From the NCBI GenBank assembly GCA_964017125.1, contig OZ024908.1, positions 86,972,618 to 87,036,617 of the forward strand: 64,000 bases of DNA, in the 5' to 3' direction. Positions 32,835-45,048 of this stretch are shown here, piece after piece. Origin of the DNA: Flabesymbios commensalis. Lineage: Eukaryota; Annelida; Polychaeta; Terebellida; Flabelligeridae. The notes below the pieces were generated by a model, which saw only the letters and a list, made by a program, of their open reading frames with translations, was not told the DNA's origin and made no database searches. A program made the position numbers and the translations under genes. Positions within the stretch are counted from its first letter, which is position 1; every line of letters begins with the position of its first letter.

Positions 32835-33380
32835 AAAGGGACCCCATGGGATGAGACATTTTCAATGTTGTCAATTTTGAAAATTTATTTTATATAAAGC
32901 TATATAGCCTACTGATCTTAACTGAAAATACGAAAAAGTCAAAAAACAATTTTAAAGCACCGAAAAAGAGTGAAATAGTTGTATTTCCAGGTCGTATATT
33001 GCCATGTGAACAAAACAAGTCAGCGATATTCAGCACTTTCCATCACATATTCCCACATATCAGACGTTAAGATCAGAGCAGTCACCGCTAATTGGTGTCT
33101 TATAGTCAGGACACGGGAGAACACACCTACAGCACTGATTGTCTACACAACGCTGGGCCGATGCCATCAGCATGTGGCCCAATGCTGTGGAAACACTGAA
33201 TCGTCCTTCAGGTATACAAATAGTTTGTTTGGGTTACTTCTGGTTTCATAGAAATGTTGATTAAAAATATTTGTAAAAATATAAAAATTCTGAAAAAAAT
33301 AAAAACATGATCCGTGGGATACACTACTTCAGTACGGAATTAAAAACGAAAATTGATGTCATCCCAAGGGGCTGCTTTAA
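32835..33380. mobile_element. ~545-bp element nested in left arm of the 1.92-kb element
   Basis: The ends AAAGGGACCCCATGGGATGA and TCATCCCAAGGGGCTGCTTT are imperfect inverted repeats. The arm comparison (CCGCACCTTGTAA followed by TACATAAATGCAATGAATGA) shows that this stretch is additional. Confidence 0.7.
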
Positions 33381-34347
33381 ATATTTTAATTTAATTTGAT
33401 TACATAAATGCAATGAATGACCTTTATTTTACAATATAGCAATATTACAACTCAAAAAATTCTAACATAAATGTGTTTTTTGAAAGAAATATTATGTAAA
33501 TTTAGCCAATTTTAGCCAAAAAGCCTTGTCCCACATTCTAAATCCCACATAAACAGGCGATTTATTCTAGACTTCCTGTATTATATATTATATTTGTTCC
33601 TGATGTAATGTTAATGCAAAACATTATCTATAAGTTATATACAAGTTTTTAGAAATAATTTTATTATTTTACCACTTTTTATGCAATTTATGTCTGTCCC
33701 ATGTTGCAGCGACTCTCCGTAACGCTTATAGTTTCAGGTAATTTCTATACTTTTTCTGACGAAAATATCACTTGTCTGGTGCAAAACAGTTGCTCGAGAC
33801 CTTCATGCAGTGAATCGTGAAAAAAAGTATAATAAATGTGTTTTTTGTTTAGAAATATTGTAAAGTTTGTGCAAGTCTTTGGGTGATTATTTTAATTCAA
33901 CGTCTCTCCACGACGCGATTTTTTACACAGAAATACTGCAATTAAACTTTTAAGCACCCTACAACCTCCAAACCTACTACAACCTCATTTGAAAAAATAA
34001 TAATGATAATCATAGGATAGCATAATACATAGATGCTATGCACGATTTAGTAAAAAAAACGTCTTTCCATAACGCATATTTTCTGTCTCTCCATAACAAA
34101 AATAAAAACGTTATGGAGAGAAAAAGTAGTCACAAATTACCTTTTAACTCATTTACAAATAGCTATAAACTATTATGAATTTGGTATTTTAACCAACAAG
34201 TGACACTTGTTAAAATAGTAACTTTTCTTTTTGTCTTTTAAAGTGTGTTAGCATCGATATTTAGTATTTGTTTATTGTCACTCTATAACAGAAATCATTG
34301 TCGTTATGGAGAGACAATGTTCGTTATTATTACTCTCCATAACGACA

Positions 34348-34421
34348 ATAATCGTAACGGAGAGTAATTCTTATTTCATTATAAATAATGAAATAAGAAT
34401 TACTCTCCGTTACGATTATTA
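34348..34421. repeat. Perfect 36-bp-arm palindrome
   Basis: AATAATCGTAACGGAGAGTA continuing through ATTCTTATTTCATTAT is mirrored exactly after two bases. It sits at the right side of the CTCTCCGTAACG repeats of the 1.92-kb element. Confidence 0.9.
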
Positions 34422-34914
34422 AGGGTTATTGTCATAAAGAGATTCTTTCTAAATTAAGTGATCAACATTGTAATAGCCATGTATGTGGGATTTAGAATGT
34501 GGGACAAGGCTTTTTGACTAAAATTGGCTAAATTTACACAATATTTCTTTCAAAAAACACATTTATGTTGGATTTTTTTAGATTGTAATATTGCTATTTT
34601 GTAATATAAAGGTCATTCATTGCATTTATGTGATCAAAATATTCAATGATAAATTTTACAAGGTGCGGACAGTGCTGGTGCTTAAAATTATAGAATCCCT
34701 CATATATAACAGTCTATTTTATGTATTTATACCTCAATAGTCTGTGTCAACATTGAAGCAACATTGGTTCAATGTGTAGTGATTTGCTGGGAAGCTACAC
34801 TATATAGTCCATCAACATGACAGAAAAGACGGGACAATTTGCAAAAGAATCACCATGCATTTCTATAAGCTCACCGTGACAACATATCAAAAGTTTACTG
34901 GATTCAACCAATGG

Positions 34915-35238
34915 GAAATGAAATGAAATGAATGAGATTTTAAACCACCTTTGTGCACATGTAGGCTAAACTGCGCCAGGAGAATCTCCTGAGGATGGTG
35001 AGACGAATGGGATGTCACTGCCTTCCATACACAGAATTCGAAATTCGAGCGCTGGCGGTGTGAGGCCGGACACGCTACCTCTCGGTCATGGAGGCTCCCC
35101 ACAATATGGAATCTTTACGAGTGAGCGGGAAAGAAAAAATTCGTTTCTTTGAAACTCGAAGGCCAGAGTGGGGTTCGTACCCGCGATCTCCGAATCTCCA
35201 AGCAGGCAGCTTTAAACACTGCACTAGAGCCCCGCCCC
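34915..35238 (-). mobile_element. Dimeric tRNA-derived SINE, copy B
   Basis: Inverse of the 14033 body, beginning with AAATGAAATGAATGAG and ending GGGCTCTAGTGCAGTG-type head sequence in inverse. Its first tRNA-like unit (GGGGTTCGTACCCGCGATCT region) belongs to the second head type, also seen at 47.2 and 48.3 kb. Confidence 0.85.
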
Positions 35239-35920
35239 ATCAACCGATAAGAACCTAGTGAAAATGAGAAAATTCAAGATGACCGCCATTTTACAATGAA
35301 AATGTAATGTTTTACAATATAATTTGACGATAAATGACACAGAGGTATGATTCTGACAACATAATATAGCTTTTCGGGATCAATAAATAATTAAAACTAT
35401 CAACATAAAAACACTGCAATTATTGGCCTTTATAATTTGTGAGAAAATGACGCTGGTGGCTATGCTTACTCGATGGTTTTCAAACTAATCTCAGCAGAAC
35501 AGTTTGGGGCCTAATTCAAATTATTTTACTATAAAATTGAATACTGTATACAATGTAATATTATTTCCCGTAATACCATGTTCATTGTCAGATTGACATA
35601 ATTCTAGTGGTGCAGGCCTAGTGTTCTCAGCGTCATACTTTCACTTTATTGGCCTTATTTAATAGCGATCTCGCCCAGTAGGTTCGGTCATTGAAATGGG
35701 TCAATTTTAGTGATCTCGGCTAGTGATGTCGGCCCATTGTATTGTTTTTTTTACCTCTCGGCCCGTTAGGCCCGAAGGGGTATTGTCGTCCCCTTCGTGC
35801 GCTGTCTCCGCCGCCGCCGCCGCCGCACACACTCTTTTGGCTACTACACCAACATGGTACAACAGATTAAATTCATAATTCATACAAATATTCAACCCCT
35901 CCCGGCACTTTTTTTTACCC
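35239..35920. other. No gene recognised; short GCC repeat
   Basis: CGCCGCCGCCGCCGCCGCAC at about 35808-35828 is a trinucleotide run next to CTCGGCCCGTTAGGCCCGAA (35757). The open frame across it is not gene-like. Confidence 0.4.
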
Positions 35921-36450
35921 AAGGTCAAGGTCAAAGGTCAAGGTCGAAGATTTAAAAAAATTCTTGTTAACGCGATCTTAGATCACCTGATTAGATTTTC
36001 AGCTTTCCACTGATAATCAAAATGGCAGCCACCTGGCGACTAAATTTTTTTTTTCGACTTAATTTTTTTTTTTCATAATTTCCTTGAAACCTGGTATAGG
36101 CCCTATATAGGTTTTCAGGGTCTGCGAGTCTGTTGGCATTGTCCGATTTCGCGTGCAACCAAAAACGAGGCTATGGCGGCCATCTTTATTTTTTAATTAC
36201 AAAATTCCTTGTTAACGCGATAACTTGGAAAATAATTATTGGATCTTACCAATCTTTTATGTCATCTTGCCCATGAGTATGGAGATGACCTGATTAGATT
36301 TTCAGCTTTCCACCGATAATCAAACTTTTTTTTTCAGAATTTCCTCGAAACCTGGTATTATAGGTTTTCGGGGTCTGCGAGTCTATTAGTATTGTCCGTT
36401 TTCATGTGAGACTGAAAACGAGGCTGCGGCGGCCATTTTGGTTTTATCAA
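35921..36450 (+). repeat. AGGTCA cluster followed by two ~310-bp tandem copies
   Basis: AAGGTCAAGGTCAAAGGTCA at 35921-35940 contains a perfect AGGTCA-A-AGGTCA pair. Then GATTAGATTTTCAGCTTTCC, CGAAACCTGGTAT-type, GGTCTGCGAGTCTGTTGGCA and AACGAGGCTATGGCGGCCAT occur twice, at about 35950-36195 and 36210-36450. Confidence 0.75.
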
Positions 36451-36654
36451 TTTTATTAAATCGTTCTTATTTTCAATTAATTGCCTTGAAACCTTGCATA
36501 TATGGAGTCACTGCATGAGCCGAGGGGTATTTGAGTGCTTGCACGGTATTTTTAATAAAATAAGATCGACCAGATGCGTTTTGTAATATCTGCCAGTAAA
36601 ATATATTGCACTAATCAACCTGTGCAGAATAACGTATACTGAGCGAAATGTTAA

Positions 36655-37215
36655 AACTGATCTCGGCCCGTGAAAACTAATCTTGACTAGCGAAGACAGT
36701 TAATTACAGCAGTTATTAAAGCTAGCAAAACAGATCAAATGTGGTTTTTTCAAATGTAATAGCGGAAAAGTGCTCTCAGCCAATAAACCATTTATGTCGG
36801 CCACCGAAAGAGAGATCTCAGCCACTGATAAGGAATCTAGACCACTGCCCGTATTCTTGTACAAGTTACGATAAATCGCAGGCTTCCGATCTCGACCAAT
36901 CGGAGGCCTGCGATTTATCGTAACTTGTATGAGAATACGGGCCGCCCAAATAATGATATCGGCCGCGGAAAAAGGATTTTAGCCACTGAAAAAGATATAT
37001 TAACTATAAAAAAAGTGATCTCATCCACTGAAAAAAAGTGATGTCAACCAACCAAAAAGTAATCTCAGCCACTGAAATAGTGATCTCCACCACCGAACAT
37101 GTGATCTTGGCCACAGAAAAAGTGATTTCAACCCCAAAAGCTATCTTTGCCAATGAAAAGGTGATCTCAGCCATTGAGAATGTGTTCTCTGCCAAAAAGT
37201 GATCTAAGCCATTAT
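36655..37215 (+). repeat. ~24-bp degenerate tandem repeat, GTGATCTCAGCCACTGAAAA
   Basis: Some twenty imperfect units, best preserved at 37004-37200. On the minus strand this gives an apparent periodic protein (FSVAEITFS repeats), which is a by-product of the 24-base period. Confidence 0.8.
36847..36943. repeat. Hairpin, CCCGTATTCTTGTACAAGTT arms, inside the 24-bp repeat
   Basis: The left arm through ACGATAAATCGCAGGCTTCC is mirrored by GGAGGCCTGCGATTTATCGT and AACTTGTATGAGAATACGGG. It is a palindromic MITE-like insertion. Confidence 0.85.
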
Positions 37216-38494
37216 TATTTTATTAAACCATTAATAAAGATGCACTTTCTAAGATTGAAGAATGAGGGATTATGCATGTTATACGAGACATTCTATACAT
37301 AACAGCTGCATTTAAATGACATCTTCATTAATTTGATATCGTTTTAGCCAGCCTAGCTAAAACATAGGTGTGTCGTAGAAGATGCCATAAAATAGCATTT
37401 TATACGACCAAGGTTTTTATGTGTCGCATCGCGTGTCTTGCTTTCGCGTACGTAGTACGATGCTATGATTATATAGGCTCCTGTCCCATAATTACCAAAA
37501 AACTGTTTATGTTATTTTATACGATGATAATGACAATCTTGTAAAACAGGGATATCATATTTGATACTAACATAATGTATCATGACACAGTACAGTGGGT
37601 TATAGGCCCCTATCTCATAAATACCACAATCTTATATTGTCTTGAAAAAACCCCCTGTTTATGGTGGTATTTTCACGTGATATTTTTACGATAATAATGA
37701 CAAAAGTGCAAAAAAGTATATTTTCATGTTTGATGTTAATATAATTTGACACGCTTATATTGCTAAAAGTGCTTGAATAAAAGCAAAACTACCCCGTTAG
37801 ATCCGGCATCTCAAGAAGTCGATGACTGATTCAGAATGGAAGTAAAAAAAGTGGAAATATTAATTAAGCGATCACACACGTATATATATGGTGAAATTAA
37901 TTCAAATGAATGGTTGTGCCTGGGACACCTACTAAAATGAACTATTTTCCAAATCCTTTTAAAAGCCTGAGACAGCGCCTGCGCCAATACACAATATAAA
38001 TTAGATCAATAGATATACAAAAATTATTCCAAGAATCAATAAATTAATAGTTACAACCCTGGTAGACTATAATTAAATCCTCCAATGACGATACATTGGT
38101 ATAAATACTCAGTATGTACAAATATGTGCCAGGCGATCAACCTGGGGGTGGCCAGGTTTATATACAAGTCACATGGACTCCACGAGAGAAATCACCCAGC
38201 ACAAATCATATAAAGTAACCCACTTACAAACACGAATAGGCCTACATACAATATAAATACTTAAGACAATACCATACTAATAAAACGTTGAAGACACATC
38301 CACATACTGTTTCAGGCAGTATTGAACATCACAAACCAACGACTACATGCTCTATATTTATCACCTAACCGATTTTTAATATATTGCAAATACAATGTAA
38401 ACTATTCCAGACTAATATGTAATAACGGGAGAATAACAAAATATTAATAAAACGTTTGGGTGTGCTTGGCCTTCTAGGTCACACGTAGGCTGCT
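37216..38494. other. No recognised feature
   Basis: AT-rich without gene or repeat that I can identify. Confidence 0.4.
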
Positions 38495-38603
38495 CCTAGC
38501 AAACGGGAGATATTGCCCCAATGATGGGTCAATGTTGGCCCTCCGTCTACGACGCCGGCCCAACCTTAACCCGTCATTGGGGCAATATGTCGTGTTGGCT
38601 GGG
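38495..38603. mobile_element. Palindromic MITE, CCCAGCAAACAC family (long arms)
   Basis: CCTAGCAAACGGGAGATATT then GCCCCAATGATGGGTCAATG is mirrored by CCCGTCATTGGGGCAATATG then TCGTGTTGGCTGGG, centred on CCGTCTACGACGCC. Confidence 0.85.
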
Positions 38604-38639
38604 TTACAAGGTGTAATTATTGGAAGTAAAAATTATAAA

Positions 38640-39920
38640 AGTGAAGTAAAATAAGATATAATATGACAACTGCGAATTCCATACCTCTTATCATAGTCCA
38701 GGAGCGAATCCCTAAAACACGCTTAAAAACGGGTTTATCTAAACACCAAAAATAACCAAAGTTTGAGTTGATAGGAGTGTAGTATGAACACTCTAGAACA
38801 ACCCCAGGTAGTGTGTACAATGAAATTGTGGTATCAATTCTTTTTTAGGGGGCACTTTAGGGTAGGAGAGGGAAATTGTATAGTATCACAAGAAAAATTG
38901 AAGTATGTGTGCATAGTTGGCAATATCTTGTCAATATTGAATCAATTTTAACGATTCTTGCACCAAAACGTAATGTTTTAAATGATTAATATAAATAGAA
39001 AAACGTTATTACAATTTCTAAGTTATGAAGGTCAACAAAGGTCACAACCGCATGTCACAGTGATTAACCAAATGTTTCGCCATAAAACTATCTTTACTTT
39101 TCTGTCATTTGCCTAATAATAATACTAACCAAAGTTTAAATTGATGGAATAATAGCATAAAGCCTCTAGAATAACCTCAACAGAACGCAAGGCACATTTT
39201 GTTAATAATATATATTGTGTGGATTTTTCAAATCTGGGGGTGTAGCACATGGCCTAGTTGGAAATATGTAATATGAGTGACCAAATTGGCCATATATTTA
39301 TCAACAGTCGTTAAAAAGTAAATATTCTGCCACCAAAACGTAAGTCACATATTAAACTATATATATGAAGAAAAAACAAGTAGCAACGTTTGTGTTATAA
39401 AGCTAAATAAAGGTCCAAACAGCATACGACAGTGAGTTTGCCATTTTTTGACTGTCATCACGTTGTCTGTATTTCAATATTTTGACTCAAAACCATAGCT
39501 AACCAAGGTTTGAATGTATGAAACAATGACAGGAATCTATTCAACAAACCCAGGTAGTGTGCATAGTCAAATTATTATATAAAAGTTTTTATTGTTGGTT
39601 TGTTCCAACTGGTGTATATCAGGTAGCATAATATGCCACATAGAGTAGAATGACACAATTGTCAATGTATTCTCTAATAATCAATAAAATGTACCTTTTC
39701 GCTACCAAAAATGTTTTATTCATTCGACAATATTTCTTAGAGAAAAATTAAAGCTATTACGAAATTGTAAAGGTCAGTAAAGGTCACTATATCATACAAC
39801 AGTGATCAAGCTTTTTTGTCTCCATACTTTTTAAAAGGCTGCTTCTCAACACTAAATTTGTAACCAATGTTTGACTTGATAGAAGTATAAAATCGTGCCT
39901 CTAGAACAAGCCTACGCTAG
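38640..39920 (+). repeat. Left arm: ~365-bp degenerate tandem repeats with AGGTCA DR4
   Basis: Units carry AACCAAAGTTTGA-type, CTCTAGAACAACCCCAGGTA and CACCAAAACGTAATG-type landmarks about every 365 bp. The pair AGGTCA-ACAA-AGGTCA is at 39029-39044 and AGGTCA-GTAA-AGGTCA at 39771-39786. The inverse array is at 42540-44400. The final unit is truncated by the segment starting at 39922. Confidence 0.7.
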
Positions 39921-39921
39921 C

Positions 39922-41024
39922 TTATTTAATATCGAGACTGAACTACGAGGCATATCCAAGGCCGTATCCAGTGTTCTTTTTTAGTGTCTGTAACCCCCCC
40001 CCCCCTGAATATTCCCAAATTGCCTTATTTTTTTCAAAATTTCCAGGTGACATGCAGCCCCCCTATTTCCGGATGGTCGACCTGTAACCCCCCCCTTTTG
40101 TTTTAGCCTGGATACGGGCCCTGATATTAAATGAGCTAGATAAACATAAACAGCTGTCGACCTAATGTTGTGTAAATGTTGGGCCAGCGTCGCAGACGGG
40201 GGACCAATAATGTTAAGCAAACGTTGGGTCACCCTAATTGTGATAATAATAATGCAACCTTGTTTGTGGAATGCCGATTATACATTTATGCAATTATGTT
40301 ATTATGCAACAATCATCTATTAAACGGGATAACATGTCATTGAAAAAAGTTGTGGACCATTAAAATGCTTACAATGTTTACTAATGATCACATAAAATTC
40401 CTGAGATATTTATTTTTATTTTATTTTTTAATAATTTGACACCTTCCCCTATAACATATAAATTGTTAATGCAAATATTATCTTCAAGTTCATCATCAGT
40501 TGGGCCTATATTAGATATTCTTGTTAGTATTGGTTGTTCTAAGACATTGTTAAAACAACTTTTTTTGCCCATTTCGAATTATTAGCCTTGATTTCGTCTC
40601 TAATAAAATATAAACTGTTGAGTCCCAGCTGTATTTGAATTATTTCATGTGAGTGGCTATACTAGAGTACTATAGCACTGAGAAAATACGACGATTTCAA
40701 ATAGGCTCTTAAAACAAATACAAAGTCTATGCAAGAACAAAATACAACAATGAAATTTTGGAAATTAAAAAAGCGACCCTGTTTTTATCCATTTGTTCTC
40801 AAGACCGAGTCTTAGAGATGATATCTCTTGCGAAATAAACTCGCCAGAAAGGTGAAAAAATCATGGTGATTGGGGTATAATCTCTATATCGTGGTTCCTA
40901 TTCTTGGGAGAGCAACACGCCCAGCTCAAAGTCGTTGTCCGTTTTAAGCGATCCTCATAGCCTACTGTGGATTGTGCCTGTGGTGTGTTATAATTATCAT
41001 AGGGTAGAGTAGTCTATGATAATT
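39922..41024 (+). repeat. Duplicated ~1-kb segment, copy 1
   Basis: Runs from TTATTTAATATCGAG through GATATTAAATGAGCTAGATA and ACATTGTTAAAACAACTTT to GTAGAGTAGTCTATGATAAT. It matches 51093-52079 closely in the same orientation. This copy has a roughly 165-bp insertion with GGCCGTATCCAG and CTGGATACGGGCC ends (about 39960-40122). Confidence 0.85.
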
Positions 41025-41466
41025 TTAAAATCTAAAAATTGCAAAGCTTTTGCTTCTGTTGCCACATGGAGTTTTGTGGCGAGTACTTGCCCACTCCATC
41101 ACAGTTCATTGTCTACTCTGAGTCTCTAATGGCGCCAATGATGCATCCCAGACACCAGCCCTTAAATGGGAAGGGGTATATATTTAGGTGTGGAGGGGTC
41201 TGGCACCAACATGCCAGGCACTGGTGGATTAGTCTTATAGGAAACTAGAAAAGGAGTTCCCGAACTCCGAGGCCGACTTTAGTCTGTTTGAGTGATTTAG
41301 ACAAAAAAAAATGGCCTAATATGTTGTAAACATGACAGTGTATTGGTCTTCCTCATGGGTCAGAATCCTAAATGTCCAGGATATAATTATTGAAAGAACC
41401 AAGGAGACAAGTATATCTTTAACGTGTAAGCCTATTCCTTCCACCACCATCGCCGGTGCTGGCCAA
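41025..41466. other. No recognised feature
   Basis: Nothing identified beyond short open frames without motifs. Confidence 0.4.
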
Positions 41467-41574
41467 CCTAGTTAACACAAAACATGTGTATAATATTTGT
41501 ACTATGGTGGACCAACGTCGAAGACGTTGAGCCGACGTTGTACAAAGGTAATACGATGTTTTGTGTTTGCTGGG
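41467..41574. mobile_element. Palindromic MITE, CCCAGCAAACAC family (TTTGTATAAC class)
   Basis: CCTAGTTAACACAAAACATG opens, CGATGTTTTGTGTTTGCTGGG-type sequence closes, and the centre is AACGTCGAAGACGTTG. Confidence 0.8.
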
Positions 41575-41589
41575 TGACATCTATGCAAC

Positions 41590-41840
41590 ACAATGTACCC
41601 ACCCAATACCGGTTCAATGTAGGGCCAGCGTCGCAGCCCATTGCTGGTTTAATGCCGGTCAATCATATTCGAGGCTGGCCCACCATTGAAACATAATTGG
41701 GTGATTGTCCCGTGTTTGCTCTGACTGCCATACGGGTGACACTTTCTCTCCCAAAAGGCCACTACCCGGATAACACGATACATTGGGTCAATTATGAAAT
41801 AATGTTGGGCCACCGTCTGCGACGCTGTGCCACCATTATT
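41590..41840. mobile_element. Two further diverged copies of the palindromic MITE
   Basis: One spans about 41596-41725 (GGGCCAGCGTCGCAGCCCAT to GTCCCGTGTTTGCTCTG). The other, about 41765-41840, has ACACGATACATTGGGTCAAT and CACCGTCTGCGACGCTG but lacks a clear right end. Confidence 0.55.
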
Positions 41841-42085
41841 CCAACCAAAACCCTTTAAGCTCTTAGTCACGAATATAATCGTGAACATCTTTTTTTCAAG
41901 AAAGTACTTAACCTAAGGACCTGAAACGTTATATTTCACATGTTCATAAGGACTGGTGTACAGAAATGTGAACCGTTTCCCACACACAGTACCCCTCTCT
42001 CCCCGAAATAGGACACAAACTCAGGCAAAAAAAACTTAATAGGATACCGGCGTAGGCCGGTCCTAATTATTGAGATGGAAAATTA

Positions 42086-42150
42086 CCACTCTGGAAATTA
42101 AGGGGGGTGCTCGAACACCCTGAGCACCCCCCTGGATACGCCCCTGATAT
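42086..42150. repeat. GGGGGGTGCTC hairpin fragment
   Basis: AAGGGGGGTGCTCGAACACC then CTGAGCACCCCCCTGGATAC is a short dyad ending in GGATACGCCCCTGA. A half-copy, GGCGTATCCAGAAATAAATT then AAGGGGGGTGCTC, lies at 50790-50822. It is a remnant of a MITE ending in a GGGGCGTATCCAG-type terminus. Confidence 0.6.
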
Positions 42151-42539
42151 TAATATATAGCCCAATAAAATGTGGATGTTTTGATACCATAAACAATACT
42201 TTTGATTGATTATTTGCAATGCTTTGTCAATACACTGTTTGCACGATTTTGCGCATAAGCAGGACTCCCAACAAAATAGTTCAGTTTTAATCACTGTGTG
42301 GCGTGTTGTAATAAAAGTGTGACAGGACTCCCAACTAAGTAGTTCAGCTTTTAGTCACTGTAGTGTGTGGCGTGTTGCTATTGGGAAAGGTGTATTATGC
42401 CACTGAACTCCGTGTTTCATATTATGTTATTTGATATCATTACTGCGTATGAAAATGAAGTATTTAACACATTATCTAGACCACAATTTAAAAATACCTG
42501 CTCCCTGGGATGGTTTGTTCGATATGCTCAATTGTATCA

Positions 42540-44400
42540 TTATATTAAGTCAAACTTTGTTTAGTTTTGATGTCAAGGGAGAGATTTCAACGCACTCATA
42601 GTGTGGTGAATAACAACTGTTAAGAACGATGTGGCTTGCGTTGTGGACCTTTGATGAACTTTATAATCAGCACGTCCTTTTATTTGTTACAATATAAATA
42701 TTCCACGTTAATAGCTTGGCATTGTAGCACCGAATTAATAAAATTTGATTCAGTTTTTGGAAATATATTGCTACTTATGTAATTTCAATTTTACTATGTG
42801 TTTCAGACTGAGTAATCTGATACGCTAAAAAAAAAATCATAAAACATTATTTATGCCTTAGTTTGACTGTATATAGACTACTTGCGTTTATTATATATAT
42901 GATAAATGATAATTCCATAAATTCAAAGCGTTGTTAGTTTTGATGTTGATGAAATTATGTCAAAGTATAAGTAAAAAAAATATCTGCTTAGATTGATTGG
43001 TATGAGGATTTGACCTTTGCTGGTCTTTCCAATTTAACAATTAATATACATGTTTTTTTCTAAAATAAAACAAATGGAATACTGTAAGTTTTGATGCCAA
43101 AATACCTAAATTTTATCAAGTTTTGTCAAATATATTGTCAATAATGTCATTACGCTCTATGCTTCAGACTGTGCCATTTATATCTCACCAGAAAAAACAA
43201 AAGGGTAAAACCGTTTTAAAACATTATTTACACCTTAATTTGACTATACATGCTACGCGTGATTGTGTTTTTTTATTCGGTCAATTTCAACCTTGGTCAG
43301 ATTTGGTATTGAGGAAATCATATCAACGTGAAAATAATATGATGACAAAACAACTGTTCACATCGCTGAGGCATGGACTTTTGACATTTCTGCCCTTGAT
43401 AAATTTATATTTTTTATATTTCGTTTTTATCAAAGTGTGCACGTTAAAACTTTAACATTTCGGTACCAAAATTGTTAAATTTGATTGGAATTTGCAAACT
43501 TATGGCCATAATATATAAGTAATGTCACTATGTGTTACAGACTATGTCATGTGCTATGTCACCAGGTGTAGTAGACGGACTTCAAAATCTGTATAGTCGG
43601 TAATTTTGGCTACAAATACCATCTAGTTTTGTTCTAGGATTTCTATTTTGTCATATGAGCAAGTCAAACCTTGGTTAGTTTTGGTGTTTAACAAGTATTT
43701 TAAAAATAGAAACACCGGTATGACAAAAAAACAGAAAAAACCTATTGTATGATGATTTGACCTTCAATGACCTTTAAAACCTGATACATTTAGCTGTTTT
43801 TTATCTTTATATATACAGTTTATTAAACGTCTTACGTTTTTGGTGAAAAAAATATATACAATTGAATGACTTTTGACAATTATATTGCCAATTTTGGCAC
43901 TCGTATTCGATGTTACAGATTATGGACATATGATACACCCTACATTAAAAAAGCCCTACAAGTTTCGCTCTATGTCCTAGCTGAGGTCATTGCATAGGGT
44001 ATATACTATAATTCTATCACGTCCAACCTTGGTTAAAGTTATTGCTCAAAAAATGCTATTAAAGTACATATAGCGGTACAAGTTGTGATCTTCATTGACC
44101 CTTATAACTTAAACATTGTTGTAATTTTTTTTTACATAGACATAAACCATTAAAAACATTACATTTTAATACTATGACCTTTAAAATTGATTGCGTATTG
44201 ACAAAGATATTGACAAGTATGTATACATATTCCAATTCTTGAGGTAATACCATCTGTACACCCCTCTTGCTTAAAATCGCCCATAAATATTATTTGATAC
44301 CACAATTTCATTGTACACACTACCTGATGTTGTTCTAGAATGTACATACCATCATCCTAGCTAGTCAAAACTTTGTTACTTTTGAAGTTGAACGAAACCA
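42540..44400 (-). repeat. Right arm: inverse ~365-bp degenerate repeats with DR4 motifs
   Basis: Inverse of the 38640-39920 array, shown by CACTACCTGATGTTGTTCTA and ACCACAATTTCATTGTACAC near 44300. Spaced TGACCT pairs at four-base spacing occur at 43758-43773 (exact), and as variants at 42645, 43011 and 44086. A 110-codon open frame at 43123-43455 lies within the array and has no recognisable motif. Confidence 0.7.
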
Positions 44401-45048
44401 AAATTTCAAATTCGTGCTCCTGGACTATCAGTTATGATTCTGCCTTCATCCGCAGTTCACCTTGACATAGTCCACACAGCGTTCACACAGCGTTTATTAA
44501 CTTATTATAAAACTTAGTCCACCAATATGCGGTCAATGGTGTATCCCGTGTAAATTGTCCACTTATAATAAAACAACTATTTTATCGCCAGAAAAACACA
44601 AAATATAAACGCGTATTTATATCCTGGAGACAGTCACATAAATCCATGATATGAGTCCGTATGGAGTGTAAGCTGTCCGTATGTACGATTTTCTAAAACC
44701 TGCCACCACGGTGGCATTTGAGCAATCACAGAAAATATTTTATTTGCAGTGTGGAAGGCTTTGCACTGTTACATAGATTCACGATGCAGAAATGGATGAC
44801 TGCTTATAAACAGAAGAACACCGCACCCATTGTTTAAGCAATCGGGGACAGTCCTTGCTGTGTTGAAGGCTTTATAGACATACACACTAGATCTCAGGAT
44901 ATGCCTGGTCCGTAGAATACGTATCAATGGAAATCGTCAGCAAACTTGCGGTATGAGATACTGTATACTTGTCAATTATTTGCAACTGAACTTGAATATA
45001 CATTGAATTAGCCATTAGAATGCTGAAATATTTTCACATAATCTATGA
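44401..45048. other. No recognised feature
   Basis: No gene or clear repeat identified. Confidence 0.4.

Larger units (their letters stand above)
32778..34701. mobile_element. 1.92-kb TIR element with CTCTCCGTAACG repeats
   Basis: The left end GAGGGATTCTATAATTTTAA then GCACCAGCACTGTCCGCACC is a perfect inverse of the right end (34656-34701). Inner arms match as well (AGCCTTGTCCCACATTCTAA at 33521 and its inverse near 34495). Flanks are ATATAT on both sides, compatible with a short or six-base duplication. The interior repeats CTCTCCATAACG or CTCTCCGTAACG in both orientations. No coding sequence is seen. The left arm is split by another insertion. Confidence 0.85.

Noticed and set aside
37004-37195. 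Periodic peptide FSVAEITFS on the minus strand
   Set aside because: It is a by-product of a 24-base tandem repeat, and there is no start, exon or homology support.
43123-43455. 110-codon open frame on the plus strand
   Set aside because: It lies in the degenerate 365-bp repeats and is not kept open in other units.
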